In this document: positions 18,402-27,694 of the stretch, piece by piece
Layout of the letters: every line of letters starts with the position of its first letter
Numbering within the stretch: the first letter of the stretch is position 1
Assembly (NCBI RefSeq): GCF_011046895.1
Contig: NZ_CP049250.1
Coordinates: 2,888,501 to 2,952,500 of the forward strand
Direction: 5' to 3'
Length of the DNA stretch: 64,000 nucleotides
DNA from: Rhizobium rhizoryzae
GTDB lineage: Bacteria; Pseudomonadota; Alphaproteobacteria; Rhizobiales; Rhizobiaceae
Position numbers and translations under genes: made by a program
Notes under the pieces: generated by a model
The model's database searches: none
What the model saw: the letters and a program-made list of their open reading frames with translations, nothing else
Told to the model about the DNA's origin: nothing

Positions 18402-21332
18402 ATGGCAGACAAAATGCTTATCGACGCCTCCCATGCGGAGGAAACACGCGTCGTAGTCGTCCGGGGAAACCGGATTGAAGAGTTCGATTTCGAGTCGCAG
18501 CACAAGAAGCAGATACGCGGCAACATTTACCTGGCGAAGGTGACCCGCGTTGAGCCTTCCCTTCAGGCCGCATTCGTTGACTATGGCGGCAACCGTCATG
18601 GTTTTCTCGCTTTCGCGGAAATCCATCCAGACTATTATCAAATCCCGCTTGCTGACCGTCAGGCACTGCTTCAGGCGGAAATGGAAGATAATCCCCGCCA
18701 TCACGATCACGACGTCGAGCCCGTTATTGATCTCGCGAAGGCAGATCAACCTGATGTGGGAATTGTCAAACAGGTAGAAGCCGCTCTTGGCGCTGATGAC
18801 AGCTCAAGCGAGCCTGTCAACGCGACGGAGGCTCCTGCCAATGCCGACAATTCCGCTGAAGAGGTAGCTGCTGAGGCAGTTGCGGAAGAAAAGCCAAAAG
18901 CCAAGCCGCGCCGTAGCCGGGCCCGCAAGAAGCCGGTTGAGGCTGCCGTAGATGAGGCGGCCGTCGCGTCAGACACGACGGACGGAAACGACGACAGCAC
19001 GCCGGACGAGATGGCGGCGATGGTCGATACTGATTCCGTGTCTGAAGATGTCGTCGATCGCCGTTCCAACGACGACGATGATGACGATGACGACGACCAT
19101 GAAAAAGAAGTCATCGAGTCCGTTGGTGCAGAAGACGCCATGGAAGAGGTGCCGGATCGCGTATTCCGCAAGCCGCGCAAGCAATACCGAATCCAGGAAG
19201 TCATCAAACGCCGCCAGATCCTGCTGGTTCAGGTTGCGAAGGAAGAGCGTGGCAACAAGGGCGCCGCTCTGACGACCTATCTCTCGCTTGCCGGTCGTTA
19301 TTCGGTATTGATGCCGAACACTGCACGTGGTGGCGGCATTTCGCGCAAGATCACCAATCCGACGGACCGCAAGCGCCTCAAGGAAATTGCGCGCGAGTTG
19401 GACGTGCCGCTGGGCATGGGCGTGATTCTTCGTACGGCTGGAGCAAACCGCACCCGCGTCGAGATCAAGCGTGACTTCGAATACCTGATGCGTCTGTGGG
19501 AGAATGTCAGGACGCTGACGCTGAACTCGATCGCTCCCTGTCTGGTTTACGAGGAAGGATCGCTGATCAAGCGCTCCATTCGCGATCTCTACAATAAGGA
19601 CATATCCGAGGTCATCGTTGCCGGTGAGGAAGGCTATCGCGAAGCGAAAGACTTCATGAAGATGCTGATGCCGAGCCATGCCAAAGTGGTTCAGCCCTAT
19701 CGGGATCTGCATCCGATTTTCTCGCGCTCTGGCATCGAGGCACAGCTCGACCGGATGCTGCAGCCGCAGGTTACGTTGAAGTCGGGCGGCTACCTCATCA
19801 TCAACCAGACGGAAGCGCTGGTCGCTATCGACGTCAACTCCGGGCGTTCGACTCGCGAGCATTCGATCGAAGAGACCGCACTTCAGACCAATCTGGAGGC
19901 AGCAGAGGAAGTTGCTCGCCAGTTGAGGCTCCGGGACCTTGCGGGTCTGATCGTCATCGACTTTATCGACATGGAAGAGAAGCGGAACAACCGCTCTGTC
20001 GAGAAGAAGCTGAAGGATTGCCTAAAGAACGATCGCGCACGCATTCAGGTAGGCCGCATCTCGCATTTCGGTCTGCTCGAAATGTCGCGCCAGCGTATTC
20101 GCGCCAGTGTGCTCGAGTCGACCACTCAGGTCTGCTCGCACTGCGGCGGAACAGGTCACGTTCGGTCGCAGTCTTCGATTGCCCTGCATGTTCTGCGCGG
20201 TGTCGAAGAATACCTGCTCAAGAATACCACGCACGATATCACGGTGCGTACGACGCCTGAGATTGCGCTTTATCTGCTCAACCACAAACGCGGTAATGTC
20301 GTTGATTATGAAAACCGCTTCGGCGTCTCTATCTTCATTGAAGCGGATGGCGCGGTCGGCGCAAGCCACTTCGCAATCGACCGAGGTGAGCCTGTTGCCA
20401 ACCCGGTGAAAATCGAAAGCCTCGTTCAGTTTGCGGCCCTCCCCGTTGAGGAAGACGAAGACGATGTCATCATCGAAGCTGATGACGAGGACGAAGATGA
20501 GGCGCCGGCTGCTGCGGCAAACTCCGCACAGGCTGTACGTTCGGAAGATGAGCAGGGCAATCGCAAGCGCAAGCGTCGCCGCCGCCGTCGCAATCGCAAT
20601 GGCGAGCGTAACGATCCTTCGCAGCAAGCTTCGGGTGATGCATCCGGCGCCGACGAAGACGGCGATGATGATGAAGACGATGATTCTGCGGAAGGCCAGA
20701 CGGATCAGGCCCAGTCGGAAACCGAAGAAGGCAATAAGCGCAAGCGTCGTCGTCGTGGCAAGCGCGGCGGTCGCCGCAATCGTCAGGGCGAAGAGGACGG
20801 CGTGCAGGCAAACTCCGGCGAAGACGATACTGAAGCCAGTACTCCTGCCGATGAGAGCACAGACGACAATGATCTGAGCCCTGTATCCGGCTTCTCCGAC
20901 GGCGGTTCGACGCAGGAACTCCAGGTCGATGCTGAAGAGGCTGTAGCAGCAGACTCAAACGAAGCCGGGAAAACGGAAGAAACTCCGGTCAAGCCGCGTC
21001 GCACGCGTCGTTCCAAGGCCTCCAGCAAATCGGAGACCGAAGCCGTTGCCGATACTGTCGCCGTGACGGAACAGCCTGCAGCGAACTCGGCCGAGGCTGA
21101 AGTGGCAGAACCAGAAGCCGTAAAGCCGGAACCAGCAGTCGAAACCGCTGTAGACGCGGCTTCGTCATCGGAAGAAAGTGCGGCCGAAAAAGCAATTCGG
21201 GCAAACCGTGCGTCCAACATCGCTTCATCGGAACCGGTGGTGACATCCAGCGCTCCATCCGACAGTGAGCCAGATGGCGAGCCCACGAAACCGAAGCGTG
21301 CTGGCTGGTGGCAGAAGCGCGGCTTCCTTTGA
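18402..21332 (+). CDS. rne: Ribonuclease E
   Basis: The main endoribonuclease of mRNA decay and rRNA/tRNA processing, 976 residues. The S1 RNA-binding domain (about 36-280) is split by a roughly 140-residue acidic, Asp/Glu/Ala-rich insertion (about 100-240), a feature of alphaproteobacterial enzymes. The 5'-sensor and DNase I-like domains follow, with catalytic aspartates in AIDVNSGRST and VIDFIDMEEK. The Zn-link is CSHCGGTGH. From about 690 to the end is a disordered scaffold with alternating acidic tracts and arginine blocks (KRKRRRRRRNRN, KRKRRRRGKRGGRRNR), likely RNA and degradosome contacts. The closing GWWQKRGFL is conserved in the group. GAGGAG lies upstream of the start. Confidence 0.96.
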   Translation: MADKMLIDASHAEETRVVVVRGNRIEEFDFESQHKKQIRGNIYLAKVTRVEPSLQAAFVDYGGNRHGFLAFAEIHPDYYQIPLADRQALLQAEMEDNPRHHDHDVEPVIDLAKADQPDVGIVKQVEAALGADDSSSEPVNATEAPANADNSAEEVAAEAVAEEKPKAKPRRSRARKKPVEAAVDEAAVASDTTDGNDDSTPDEMAAMVDTDSVSEDVVDRRSNDDDDDDDDDHEKEVIESVGAEDAMEEVPDRVFRKPRKQYRIQEVIKRRQILLVQVAKEERGNKGAALTTYLSLAGRYSVLMPNTARGGGISRKITNPTDRKRLKEIARELDVPLGMGVILRTAGANRTRVEIKRDFEYLMRLWENVRTLTLNSIAPCLVYEEGSLIKRSIRDLYNKDISEVIVAGEEGYREAKDFMKMLMPSHAKVVQPYRDLHPIFSRSGIEAQLDRMLQPQVTLKSGGYLIINQTEALVAIDVNSGRSTREHSIEETALQTNLEAAEEVARQLRLRDLAGLIVIDFIDMEEKRNNRSVEKKLKDCLKNDRARIQVGRISHFGLLEMSRQRIRASVLESTTQVCSHCGGTGHVRSQSSIALHVLRGVEEYLLKNTTHDITVRTTPEIALYLLNHKRGNVVDYENRFGVSIFIEADGAVGASHFAIDRGEPVANPVKIESLVQFAALPVEEDEDDVIIEADDEDEDEAPAAAANSAQAVRSEDEQGNRKRKRRRRRRNRNGERNDPSQQASGDASGADEDGDDDEDDDSAEGQTDQAQSETEEGNKRKRRRRGKRGGRRNRQGEEDGVQANSGEDDTEASTPADESTDDNDLSPVSGFSDGGSTQELQVDAEEAVAADSNEAGKTEETPVKPRRTRRSKASSKSETEAVADTVAVTEQPAANSAEAEVAEPEAVKPEPAVETAVDAASSSEESAAEKAIRANRASNIASSEPVVTSSAPSDSEPDGEPTKPKRAGWWQKRGFL

Positions 21333-21352
21333 TCTCGGATTAAGGTTTGTAA

Positions 21353-21385
21353 AGCGGTCGCACATGTTGCGGCCGTTTTGCTTTT
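21353..21385 (+). terminator. Rho-independent terminator after rne
   Basis: An 8-bp stem CGGTCGCA/TGCGGCCG (one T-G pair) with a 4-5 nt loop is followed by GTTTTGCTTTT, 20 bp after the rne stop. It is a good intrinsic terminator that isolates rne from the DsbA-like gene. Confidence 0.75.
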
Positions 21386-21629
21386 CGGGGGTAAAATAGT
21401 GAAATATGTGCGCGCAGTGCTGCGGCGCATTTTTGGTCAAAGGTGATTGATCTCAACCTGTTGCGATGGCAATCATGAATTGATCAGTGTCTGCCAAAAT
21501 TGTGATCGTTTGATCCAGTAGACCCCGAGACCACCGAAGCGCTACAGGATCGTAAATGATTCACCCAGACGTCAATCGATAGGGTTGAGTCGCGATCAGT
21601 TTTTGCGATGCGCGATATAGAGGATAGCC

Positions 21630-22394
21630 ATGAAATCTTTTCTGAAGTTGCTTACCGCCGGGCTTCTGGCCTCCGCTACCGTTGTCGCGACTGGAACTGC
21701 TGCAAACGCTCTGGATGACCAGCAGAAAAAGGAATTCGGGGCTTTTATCCGGGAATATCTGATCGCCAACCCAGAGATCATGCTCGAAGTGCAGGATGCG
21801 CTGGAAAAGAAGCAACAGGATACCCGCACCTCTCAAGCCTCCGAAGGCATCGCGGCAAACAGCAGGGCAATCTTTTCAACAGCCAGCGACATCACCCTGG
21901 GCAATCCGAACGGTGATGTGACGATCGTTGAGTTTTTCGATTACAACTGCACCTACTGCAAGCGCGCTTTGACCGACATGGAAACAATTCTCTCATCGGA
22001 CAAGAAGGTGCGTTTCATCCTGAAGGAATTCCCGATTCTCGGTCCTGATTCCATGGCCGCCCACCGCGTTGCCAGCGCCTTCAAGGCCATAGCTCCGGAG
22101 AAGTATCCGCAGTTCCACAAGCAGCTTCTCGGCGGGCAGCAGCGGGCAACGGAACAGACCGCGATCGCTGTCGCAGCAGCTCTGGGTGTCAGCGAATCCG
22201 CAATCCGGAAGTCGATGAAGGACAATCCAAACGACCAGCAGATCCGCGCGACCTATGAACTCGCAAATAATCTCGGCGTTACCGGCACACCATTCTATGT
22301 CGTCGGAAACGAGGCTGTGTTTGGTGCTGTCGGACATGAAGAACTGTCCAGCAAGATCAGCAACATCCGCTCCTGCGGCAAAGCCACCTGCTGA
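21630..22394 (+). CDS. Periplasmic DsbA-family thiol:disulfide oxidoreductase
   Basis: The 254-residue protein has a signal peptide (about 1-27, ending ANA) and a thioredoxin-fold domain with active-site C107-T-Y-C110 (FFDYNCTYC), an inserted helical domain, and the cis-proline loop VTGTPFYVV. It resembles the Com1/BdbD-like group that introduces or repairs disulfides in exported proteins, rather than E. coli DsbA itself. The C-terminus has a further cysteine pair (SCGKATC). An N-terminal helical region rich in Gln/Lys (about 30-65) precedes the fold, as in ScsC-type proteins, where it drives oligomerisation. It is transcribed alone between terminators. Confidence 0.88.
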   Translation: MKSFLKLLTAGLLASATVVATGTAANALDDQQKKEFGAFIREYLIANPEIMLEVQDALEKKQQDTRTSQASEGIAANSRAIFSTASDITLGNPNGDVTIVEFFDYNCTYCKRALTDMETILSSDKKVRFILKEFPILGPDSMAAHRVASAFKAIAPEKYPQFHKQLLGGQQRATEQTAIAVAAALGVSESAIRKSMKDNPNDQQIRATYELANNLGVTGTPFYVVGNEAVFGAVGHEELSSKISNIRSCGKATC

Positions 22395-22460
22395 TCGATT
22401 GCTTGCAGCCCCTTCACCGGTCGCTTAACGCGCAGTGAGATCAGTATATTCAGTCATTAG

Positions 22461-22500
22461 GCCCCGGTTATTCACGGCTTTCGTGGCCGGGGGCTTTCCC
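22461..22500 (+). terminator. Candidate terminator between the DsbA-like gene and aroQ
   Basis: A GCCCCGG/CCGGGGGC stem encloses a second small CACG/CGTG pairing and is followed by only a short T tract (TTTCCCTT). It is a plausible but weak intrinsic terminator and could instead be an aroQ leader structure. Confidence 0.5.
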
Positions 22501-22550
22501 TTGCCAGCCTGCCGGTCTATAGGTTTCGCTGGTTTTATGGTGGGAATTCC

Positions 22551-22988
22551 ATGAGCAAGACAATCTTTGTCCTCAACGGGCCGAACCTGAATATGCTGGG
22601 CAAGCGAGAACCTGGCATTTATGGCGGCAAGACTCTCAAAGATATCGAGAGCGAGTGCGTCACCGCCGGTCGGGAGCTTGGCTTCGAGATCGAGTGCTTT
22701 CAGAGCAATCATGAGGGCGTCCTCGTCGACCGGCTTCACGAAGCCGACGATCGGGCAGTGGGCGTTGTCATCAATCCTGGCGCTTACGGCCACACGTCGA
22801 TCGCGCTTCACGATGCCATCCGGGCCATATCGGTCCCCGTGATCGAAGTGCATATTTCGAACATCCATGCTCGCGAGGAATTCCGACATAAATCGATGAT
22901 CGCACCAGCGGCCAAAGGCATGATCTGCGGCCTCGGTCCGGGCGGTTATCTTCTGGCATTGCGCGCGCTGCGCGATATCACCAATTAA
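22551..22988 (+). CDS. aroQ: 3-dehydroquinate dehydratase, type II
   Basis: Third step of the shikimate pathway: dehydration of 3-dehydroquinate. The 145-residue product has the type II flavodoxin-like fold with the flexible lid [15 protein letters not shown], carrying R19 and catalytic Y24. [17 protein letters not shown] and H101 ([14 protein letters not shown]) are also present. Type II enzymes work as dodecamers and use an enolate mechanism. It sits 25 bp before accB on the same strand, an aroQ-accB-accC order common in alphaproteobacteria. Confidence 0.97.
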   Translation: MSKTIFVLNGPNLNMLGKREPGIYGGKTLKDIESECVTAGRELGFEIECFQSNHEGVLVDRLHEADDRAVGVVINPGAYGHTSIALHDAIRAISVPVIEVHISNIHAREEFRHKSMIAPAAKGMICGLGPGGYLLALRALRDITN

Positions 22989-23013
22989 GAACAACAGAGC
23001 ACATAGGTTGACC

Positions 23014-23490
23014 ATGTCTGAGAAGAAGAACGGTTTCGACAAGGGGTTGATCCGCGATCTGGCGAACATCCTCAACGATACCGATTTGACAGAGATCGAA
23101 ATCGAGCAGGACGATCTGCGCATCCGCGTATCTCGCACCATTCAGGCGCCCCAGTACATCCAGGCTGCTGCACCGGCCCCGCAACTTTACGCAGCGCCTG
23201 CCGCGGCACCTGCTGCGCCCGTAACCGGCGCTGCCGTTGAACCTGCGAAAGATCGTTCAAAGGCTGTCACTGCACCAATGGTCGGCACGGTTTATCTTTC
23301 ACCTGCCCCTGGTGCACGATCCTTCATTGAAGTTGGTGCAACGGTCAAGGAAGGCCAGACGCTTCTCATCATCGAAGCCATGAAGACCATGAACCAGATC
23401 CCTGCACCGCGTTCGGGCAAGGTGACGGAAATCATCGTCAATGACGCGCAGCCTGTCGAATACGGCGAGCCGCTCGTTGTGATCGAATAA
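23014..23490 (+). CDS. accB: Biotin carboxyl carrier protein of acetyl-CoA carboxylase
   Basis: BCCP carries carboxybiotin between the biotin carboxylase and the carboxyltransferase in the first committed step of fatty-acid synthesis. The 158-residue protein has a short N-terminal helical part, a flexible Ala/Pro-rich linker (about 45-80) and a biotinyl domain with the modified lysine K124 in EAMKTMN. The ATG at 23014 follows an AGG; an in-frame TTG at 23008 is less likely. accC starts 9 bp downstream. The matching biotin ligase gene is 40 kb away at 63.1 kb. Confidence 0.97.
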   Translation: MSEKKNGFDKGLIRDLANILNDTDLTEIEIEQDDLRIRVSRTIQAPQYIQAAAPAPQLYAAPAAAPAAPVTGAAVEPAKDRSKAVTAPMVGTVYLSPAPGARSFIEVGATVKEGQTLLIIEAMKTMNQIPAPRSGKVTEIIVNDAQPVEYGEPLVVIE

Positions 23491-23499
23491 GGCGGTCTC

Positions 23500-24849
23500 A
23501 TGATTTCGAAGATCCTCATTGCCAACCGTGGCGAGATTGCCCTTCGTGTCCTGCGGGCATGCAAGGAACTCGGCATTTCGACCGTCGCTGTTCATTCCAC
23601 GGCTGACGCTGACGCAATGCATGTGCGTCTGGCAGACGAAAGCGTATGTATCGGCCCACCGCCATCACGTGACAGCTATCTCAACATCCACCAGATCGTT
23701 GCGGCTTGCGAGATCACCGGTGCGGATGCAGTGCATCCCGGTTACGGCTTCCTGTCGGAAAATGCCAAGTTCGCGGATATACTGGAAGCGCATGGCATTA
23801 CCTTCATTGGACCCACTGCTGAGCATATTCGCCTGATGGGTGACAAGATCACGGCCAAGAAGACGGCTGTCGAGCTTGGCATTCCAGTCGTTCCAGGCTC
23901 TGACGGCGAAGTGACGCCCGACAACGCTCTGGAAATCGCACGGCAGATCGGTTTCCCGGTCCTGATCAAGGCTACTGCTGGCGGCGGCGGTCGTGGCATG
24001 AAGGTCGCCAAAACCGAAGCCGATCTTGAGGAAGCCTTCAATACGGCCCGTTCGGAAGCGGCTGCCGCATTTGGCAATGATGCGGTCTATATGGAGAAGT
24101 ATCTCGGCAAGCCTCGCCATATCGAGATCCAGGTCGTGGGCGACGGGGCCGGCAATGCTATCCACCTCGGAGAACGCGATTGCTCGCTGCAGCGCCGTCA
24201 CCAGAAGGTTTGGGAAGAGGCAAATTCCCCTGCCCTGAATGTTGATCAACGCATGAAGATCGGTCAGATCTGCGCTGATGCCATGAAGAAGATGAAGTAC
24301 CGCGGTGCCGGTACGATTGAGTTCCTGTACGAGAATGGCGAATTCTACTTCATCGAGATGAATACGCGACTTCAGGTCGAGCATCCGATCACGGAAGCCA
24401 TCACCGGCATCGATCTCGTTCATGAGCAGATCCGCGTTGCCTCTGGCGCCGGGCTTTCCGTAACCCAGGACGAGATCAGTTTTTCCGGTCACGCGATCGA
24501 GTGCCGCATCAACGCCGAAGACCCGCGTACGTTCGTTCCGTCACCGGGAACGATCACACACTTCCACGCGCCGGGTGGCTTGGGTGTTCGTGTCGATTCG
24601 GGCGCCTATGCTGGTTACAAGATCCCTCCCTACTATGACAGCCTGATCGGCAAGCTCATCGTCCACGGTCGGACTCGCGTCGAATGCATGATGCGTCTGC
24701 GCCGCGTGCTCGACGAATTCGTCGTTGACGGTATCAAGACGACACTGCCGCTTTTCCAGGATCTCGTTTCCAACCAGGATATCGCCAACGGTGACTACGA
24801 TATCCACTGGCTGGAAAAGTATCTGGCTGGCGACAAGCCAAGCGCGTAG
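23500..24849 (+). CDS. accC: Biotin carboxylase subunit of acetyl-CoA carboxylase
   Basis: ATP-grasp enzyme that carboxylates the biotin on AccB using bicarbonate. The 449-residue product has the N-terminal lobe ([20 protein letters not shown]), the glycine-rich ATP loop TAGGGGRGM, active-site [12 protein letters not shown], the [26 protein letters not shown] metal/ATP site and the carboxylase C-terminal domain. All catalytic stretches are intact. It is tightly coupled to accB upstream and separated from aat by 2 bp. Confidence 0.98.
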   Translation: MISKILIANRGEIALRVLRACKELGISTVAVHSTADADAMHVRLADESVCIGPPPSRDSYLNIHQIVAACEITGADAVHPGYGFLSENAKFADILEAHGITFIGPTAEHIRLMGDKITAKKTAVELGIPVVPGSDGEVTPDNALEIARQIGFPVLIKATAGGGGRGMKVAKTEADLEEAFNTARSEAAAAFGNDAVYMEKYLGKPRHIEIQVVGDGAGNAIHLGERDCSLQRRHQKVWEEANSPALNVDQRMKIGQICADAMKKMKYRGAGTIEFLYENGEFYFIEMNTRLQVEHPITEAITGIDLVHEQIRVASGAGLSVTQDEISFSGHAIECRINAEDPRTFVPSPGTITHFHAPGGLGVRVDSGAYAGYKIPPYYDSLIGKLIVHGRTRVECMMRLRRVLDEFVVDGIKTTLPLFQDLVSNQDIANGDYDIHWLEKYLAGDKPSA

Positions 24850-24851
24850 TC

Positions 24852-25469
24852 ATGGCAGGTCGGCGCGGCAGATATTATCCAGCCATCACGCCGGAAATTC
24901 TGCTGCGTGCCTATTCCATCGGTCTTTTTCCGATGGCCGAATCAGCGGACGACCCGGAAGTCTTCTGGGTCGAGCCGGAACTGCGGGGCATCATTCCACT
25001 GGATGCCTTCCATGTATCGAAGAGCCTTCACAAGGCCGTTCGGCAGCAGGCTTTCTCAATTCGCCGTAACACGGCATTCGAAGCCGTGATGGCTGGCTGC
25101 GCCGAATCAGCACCTGACAGGGCGACGACCTGGATCAACTCCACAATCCGCTCACTCTATAAACAGCTTCATGCCATGGGGCATGCGCACAGTGTTGAGG
25201 CCTGGGACGGCGATCAACTGGTCGGCGGGTTATATGGGGTGTCCCTGGGTGCTGCATTCTTTGGAGAAAGCATGTTCTCACGGCGCACGAATGCGTCGAA
25301 GATCTGCCTTGTTCATCTCGTCAATCATCTGCGTGCCAACGATTTTCAACTGCTGGACACGCAATTCACGACTGATCATTTGAAAACGTTTGGCGCGATC
25401 GACATCCCGAAACAGGATTATCTCGAACTGCTGAAAGCAGCTGTCGAACTGCCTGACCGCCCCTTCTGA
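24852..25469 (+). CDS. aat: Leucyl/phenylalanyl-tRNA--protein transferase
   Basis: Adds Leu or Phe from aminoacyl-tRNA to proteins with N-terminal Arg or Lys, marking them for ClpAPS degradation (bacterial N-end rule). The 205-residue product has the GNAT-like family core: [60 protein letters not shown] and [16 protein letters not shown]. It is the last gene of aroQ-accB-accC-aat and converges on the DUF2155 gene. Confidence 0.95.
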   Translation: MAGRRGRYYPAITPEILLRAYSIGLFPMAESADDPEVFWVEPELRGIIPLDAFHVSKSLHKAVRQQAFSIRRNTAFEAVMAGCAESAPDRATTWINSTIRSLYKQLHAMGHAHSVEAWDGDQLVGGLYGVSLGAAFFGESMFSRRTNASKICLVHLVNHLRANDFQLLDTQFTTDHLKTFGAIDIPKQDYLELLKAAVELPDRPF

Positions 25470-25543
25470 TCAGTGACGGAAGATAGCCCCAGGCATTGGC
25501 GCCTCGAAACCCAATACAGGTTGCGGCCAAATTTGATGCGTAT

Positions 25544-25981
25544 TTATGGCTTGGCAGCCGCAGGTGGCTTTGTCGGGCTTGCGGGCGGCGGAACATCTGA
25601 CTTCTGCTTACAGCCTGTCAGCCAGACGTCGTAGATAGGATGTTCAACAGCATTAAGACCAGGGCTGTCGGCAAACATCCATCCTGTAAAGATCCGCCTT
25701 ATCTTGCGATCAAGCGTGATTTCATCGACCTCAATAAAGCCGTCTACCTTTTGTGCTTCCGTATCATCGCGTGAGAAACAGGCTTTGGGCGTTACCTGCA
25801 AGGCACCGTACTGGACAGTCTCGTTCACATAGACATCAAAGCGAGTAATACGACCAGTAATTTTGTCGATACCCGAGAATTCGGCAACCGGATTTTCGAT
25901 ACGGGCCGCGGAAGCAGGTGCAACCATCACCAGACAGAGCGTCATTCCCAGAAGCAGCGAACGAACGAATCTATGGGACAT
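25544..25981 (-). CDS. DUF2155 domain-containing secreted protein
   Basis: A 145-residue protein with a signal peptide (about 1-27, ending ASA) and a DUF2155 domain. Recognisable parts are the KITGRITRFDVYVNETVQYGAL stretch, two cysteines (KACFSRDD and LTGCKQ) and IRRIFTGWMFADSPGLNAVEHPIYDVWL. The tail is Pro/Ala-rich. No function is established for the family. It is conserved next to accBC-aat and the NDUFA12-like gene in Rhizobiales, and I suspect a role in the envelope. I use the ATG at 25981 (MSHRFVRSL), which places the signal peptide correctly. Confidence 0.85.
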   Translation of the reverse strand: MSHRFVRSLLLGMTLCLVMVAPASAARIENPVAEFSGIDKITGRITRFDVYVNETVQYGALQVTPKACFSRDDTEAQKVDGFIEVDEITLDRKIRRIFTGWMFADSPGLNAVEHPIYDVWLTGCKQKSDVPPPASPTKPPAAAKP

Positions 25982-26009
25982 GGGAGCGAAACCACCTTCA
26001 GAAACTGCC

Positions 26010-26114
26010 AAAGCGTGTCGCGATCTTTAGGATTCGCTGCTGACGCTTTATCTCTTTATTTTATCGCACGTCGTTATCGCAAAACCACTGAGCACTTTTG
26101 CGCAACATGCTTTA
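26010..26114 (+). repeat. Dispersed 105-bp intergenic repeat, copy 1
   Basis: This 105-bp block recurs at 52467-52571 in the same orientation and at equal length, with 16 differences counted by eye. Its ends form imperfect inverted repeats (AAAGCGTGTCGCG at the left, TGCGCAACATGCTTT at the right), and the internal GACGCTTTA echoes the left end. This is typical of rhizobial mosaic palindromic repeats. It fills most of the gap between the DUF2155 and NDUFA12-like genes. Confidence 0.88.
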
Positions 26115-26181
26115 GGTCCCGATCAATGCCGAGACCTAATGGCGATAGTTCAAAAATGTGGCGTGAGATAGAGCAAGACGC

Positions 26182-26580
26182 TCAGGAGCCCGGTGTCCAT
26201 GCATCATAGTCACCGGTGACACGCGGACGCTGACCTGTCGCATCCATAGAGCCTGTAGGCTTGTACGCAAACGGCGTCCCTGTCAGGTTCTCGTGATGAG
26301 GCTTCTGCCACTCACGGGCTGCATAATTCTCCTTTGAAGGAGGCGTATCGGTCCGGTAATGCATCCAGCCGTGCCAACCCGGCGGGATAGCCGAAGCTTC
26401 GGCGTAACCCTTGTAGATGACCCAGCGACGAGGCAGTCCGAAGGACGTCATACCGCCTTCGTAATAGACATTACCCAGTTCATCCTCGCCCACGCGCTTG
26501 CCGTTGCGCCACGTAAAGAAGCGTGTGCCGAGCGTCTGGCCATTCCACCAGGTGAAGATTTGAAGGAGAAGATTCTTCAT
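26182..26580 (-). CDS. NDUFA12-like NADH:ubiquinone oxidoreductase accessory subunit
   Basis: The 132-residue protein resembles NDUFA12 (B17.2), a supernumerary complex I subunit shared by mitochondria and alphaproteobacteria. The family signatures are GTRFFTWRNGKRVGEDELGNVYYE, RRWVIYKG and PPGWHGWMHYRTD...PP. It probably associates with the matrix/cytoplasmic arm near the NADH module. It is encoded apart from the nuo cluster, whose 3' end lies at 63.9 kb. It starts about 100 bp after a GNAT gene on the same strand. Confidence 0.9.
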   Translation of the reverse strand: MKNLLLQIFTWWNGQTLGTRFFTWRNGKRVGEDELGNVYYEGGMTSFGLPRRWVIYKGYAEASAIPPGWHGWMHYRTDTPPSKENYAAREWQKPHHENLTGTPFAYKPTGSMDATGQRPRVTGDYDAWTPGS

Positions 26581-26678
26581 AGTTTTCCAGCGTCCTCGCG
26601 AGAGACAAGGAATGTTTCCTTGCCTCGCTTATGCAATCTCGATCCGCGAATGTCCAGCCTTTAGGGGGTGGATACGCG

Positions 26679-27146
26679 CTATTTGAAGTGCATTCTGAAG
26701 CCTGTGAAGTCCGGCGAAAAACCCGCCTTCTCGTAGAAGGCCCGGGTTCCGTCACGGTCGCTTCGGTGCGTGATTTGCACCAGCCGGCAACCGCGTCGTT
26801 TCGCCTCGCTCACGGCAAACTCCAAAAGCTTGGAGCCGATCCCCTGTCCGCGTCTGTCTGAGCGCGTGTGCACAGCCTCGATGATACCATTCAATCCTCC
26901 GCGACCGCGTAGCGTTCGCAAGAAGGCCATTTGGAAGCTTGCGACCACCTCGCCGCCCTGTTCGGCGACGTAAAGCTGCTCGTTCAGCGACTGGTCAATT
27001 ATGTGAAATGCTTTGACGTAATCATCATATGCATGCTCGTCGCTGGTATCACCATGGCCACCATGCTCATCTTCTTCAAAGAGCTTTATCAGATTTGCGA
27101 GATCTTCTTCCCTGGCCCTTCGAATATGCAAGCTTAACTCAGTCAT
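26679..27146 (-). CDS. GNAT-family N-acetyltransferase
   Basis: A 155-residue single GNAT domain with an acetyl-CoA loop (RSDRRGQGIGSKLLEFAVSEAKRRG) and the closing ARAFYEKAGF-like stretch (TRAFYEKAGFSPDF). The substrate is unknown; the acidic and histidine-rich early segment (FEEDEHGGHGDTSDEHAYDD) is unusual and may bind metal. It follows another GNAT gene by 11 bp, so the two are cotranscribed, downstream of gatB. Confidence 0.85.
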   Translation of the reverse strand: MTELSLHIRRAREEDLANLIKLFEEDEHGGHGDTSDEHAYDDYVKAFHIIDQSLNEQLYVAEQGGEVVASFQMAFLRTLRGRGGLNGIIEAVHTRSDRRGQGIGSKLLEFAVSEAKRRGCRLVQITHRSDRDGTRAFYEKAGFSPDFTGFRMHFK

Positions 27147-27157
27147 GGCAGTCCTCC

Positions 27158-27658
27158 CTAATGCGCGAGCGGCTTCTCCATGATGATTGCTTCAATACCA
27201 CTATTGTCCTGACCGCAGTTCTTCGTGCGGTCAACTTCCGTGAAGCCTAGTCGCGTATAGAAGGAAATTGCGCGTTCGTTCGCTACGTCAACTTCCAAGC
27301 GAAGAATTTCCGCATCCGGGAAACAAGTTTCCAGCTCCGCAAAGAGATCCCGCCCGATTCCTTCATTCTGGCAAGTCGGATGCACGTAGAGCTGATGCAG
27401 GACTGCGGTCTTTGTCATCGTAGGCGACATGGCGGCAAATCCCATGCCACCAATCCGCTTTCCGTCATCGGCAACCAAAAACTCGCCGTCCTTCAGGTTG
27501 ATTCTCTTCAGGATCGCCTCTGCGCTATGCAAGCTAGTGACGAGTGAGCCCACCTTCAGCGGACCGTGGATGGGATCATAGGTCGCGTGCCACGTCTCCG
27601 CCAATAGCTTGCGCACCGGCTCTACGTCCTTTGGGCCCGCTGTGCGAATGAAAAACAT
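27158..27658 (-). CDS. GNAT-family N-acetyltransferase
   Basis: A 166-residue GNAT protein with the CoA pyrophosphate loop in CQNEGIGRDLFAELE and the C-terminal ANERAISFYTRLGF motif found in RimI-like enzymes. It may acetylate a protein N-terminus, an antibiotic or a polyamine; the sequence does not say which. It lies 36 bp after gatB and 11 bp before a second GNAT gene, all on the minus strand. Confidence 0.87.
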   Translation of the reverse strand: MFFIRTAGPKDVEPVRKLLAETWHATYDPIHGPLKVGSLVTSLHSAEAILKRINLKDGEFLVADDGKRIGGMGFAAMSPTMTKTAVLHQLYVHPTCQNEGIGRDLFAELETCFPDAEILRLEVDVANERAISFYTRLGFTEVDRTKNCGQDNSGIEAIIMEKPLAH

Positions 27659-27694
27659 GGAACAGCCCTCTCTCGGAGAAGAAAGGCCGAAGCC

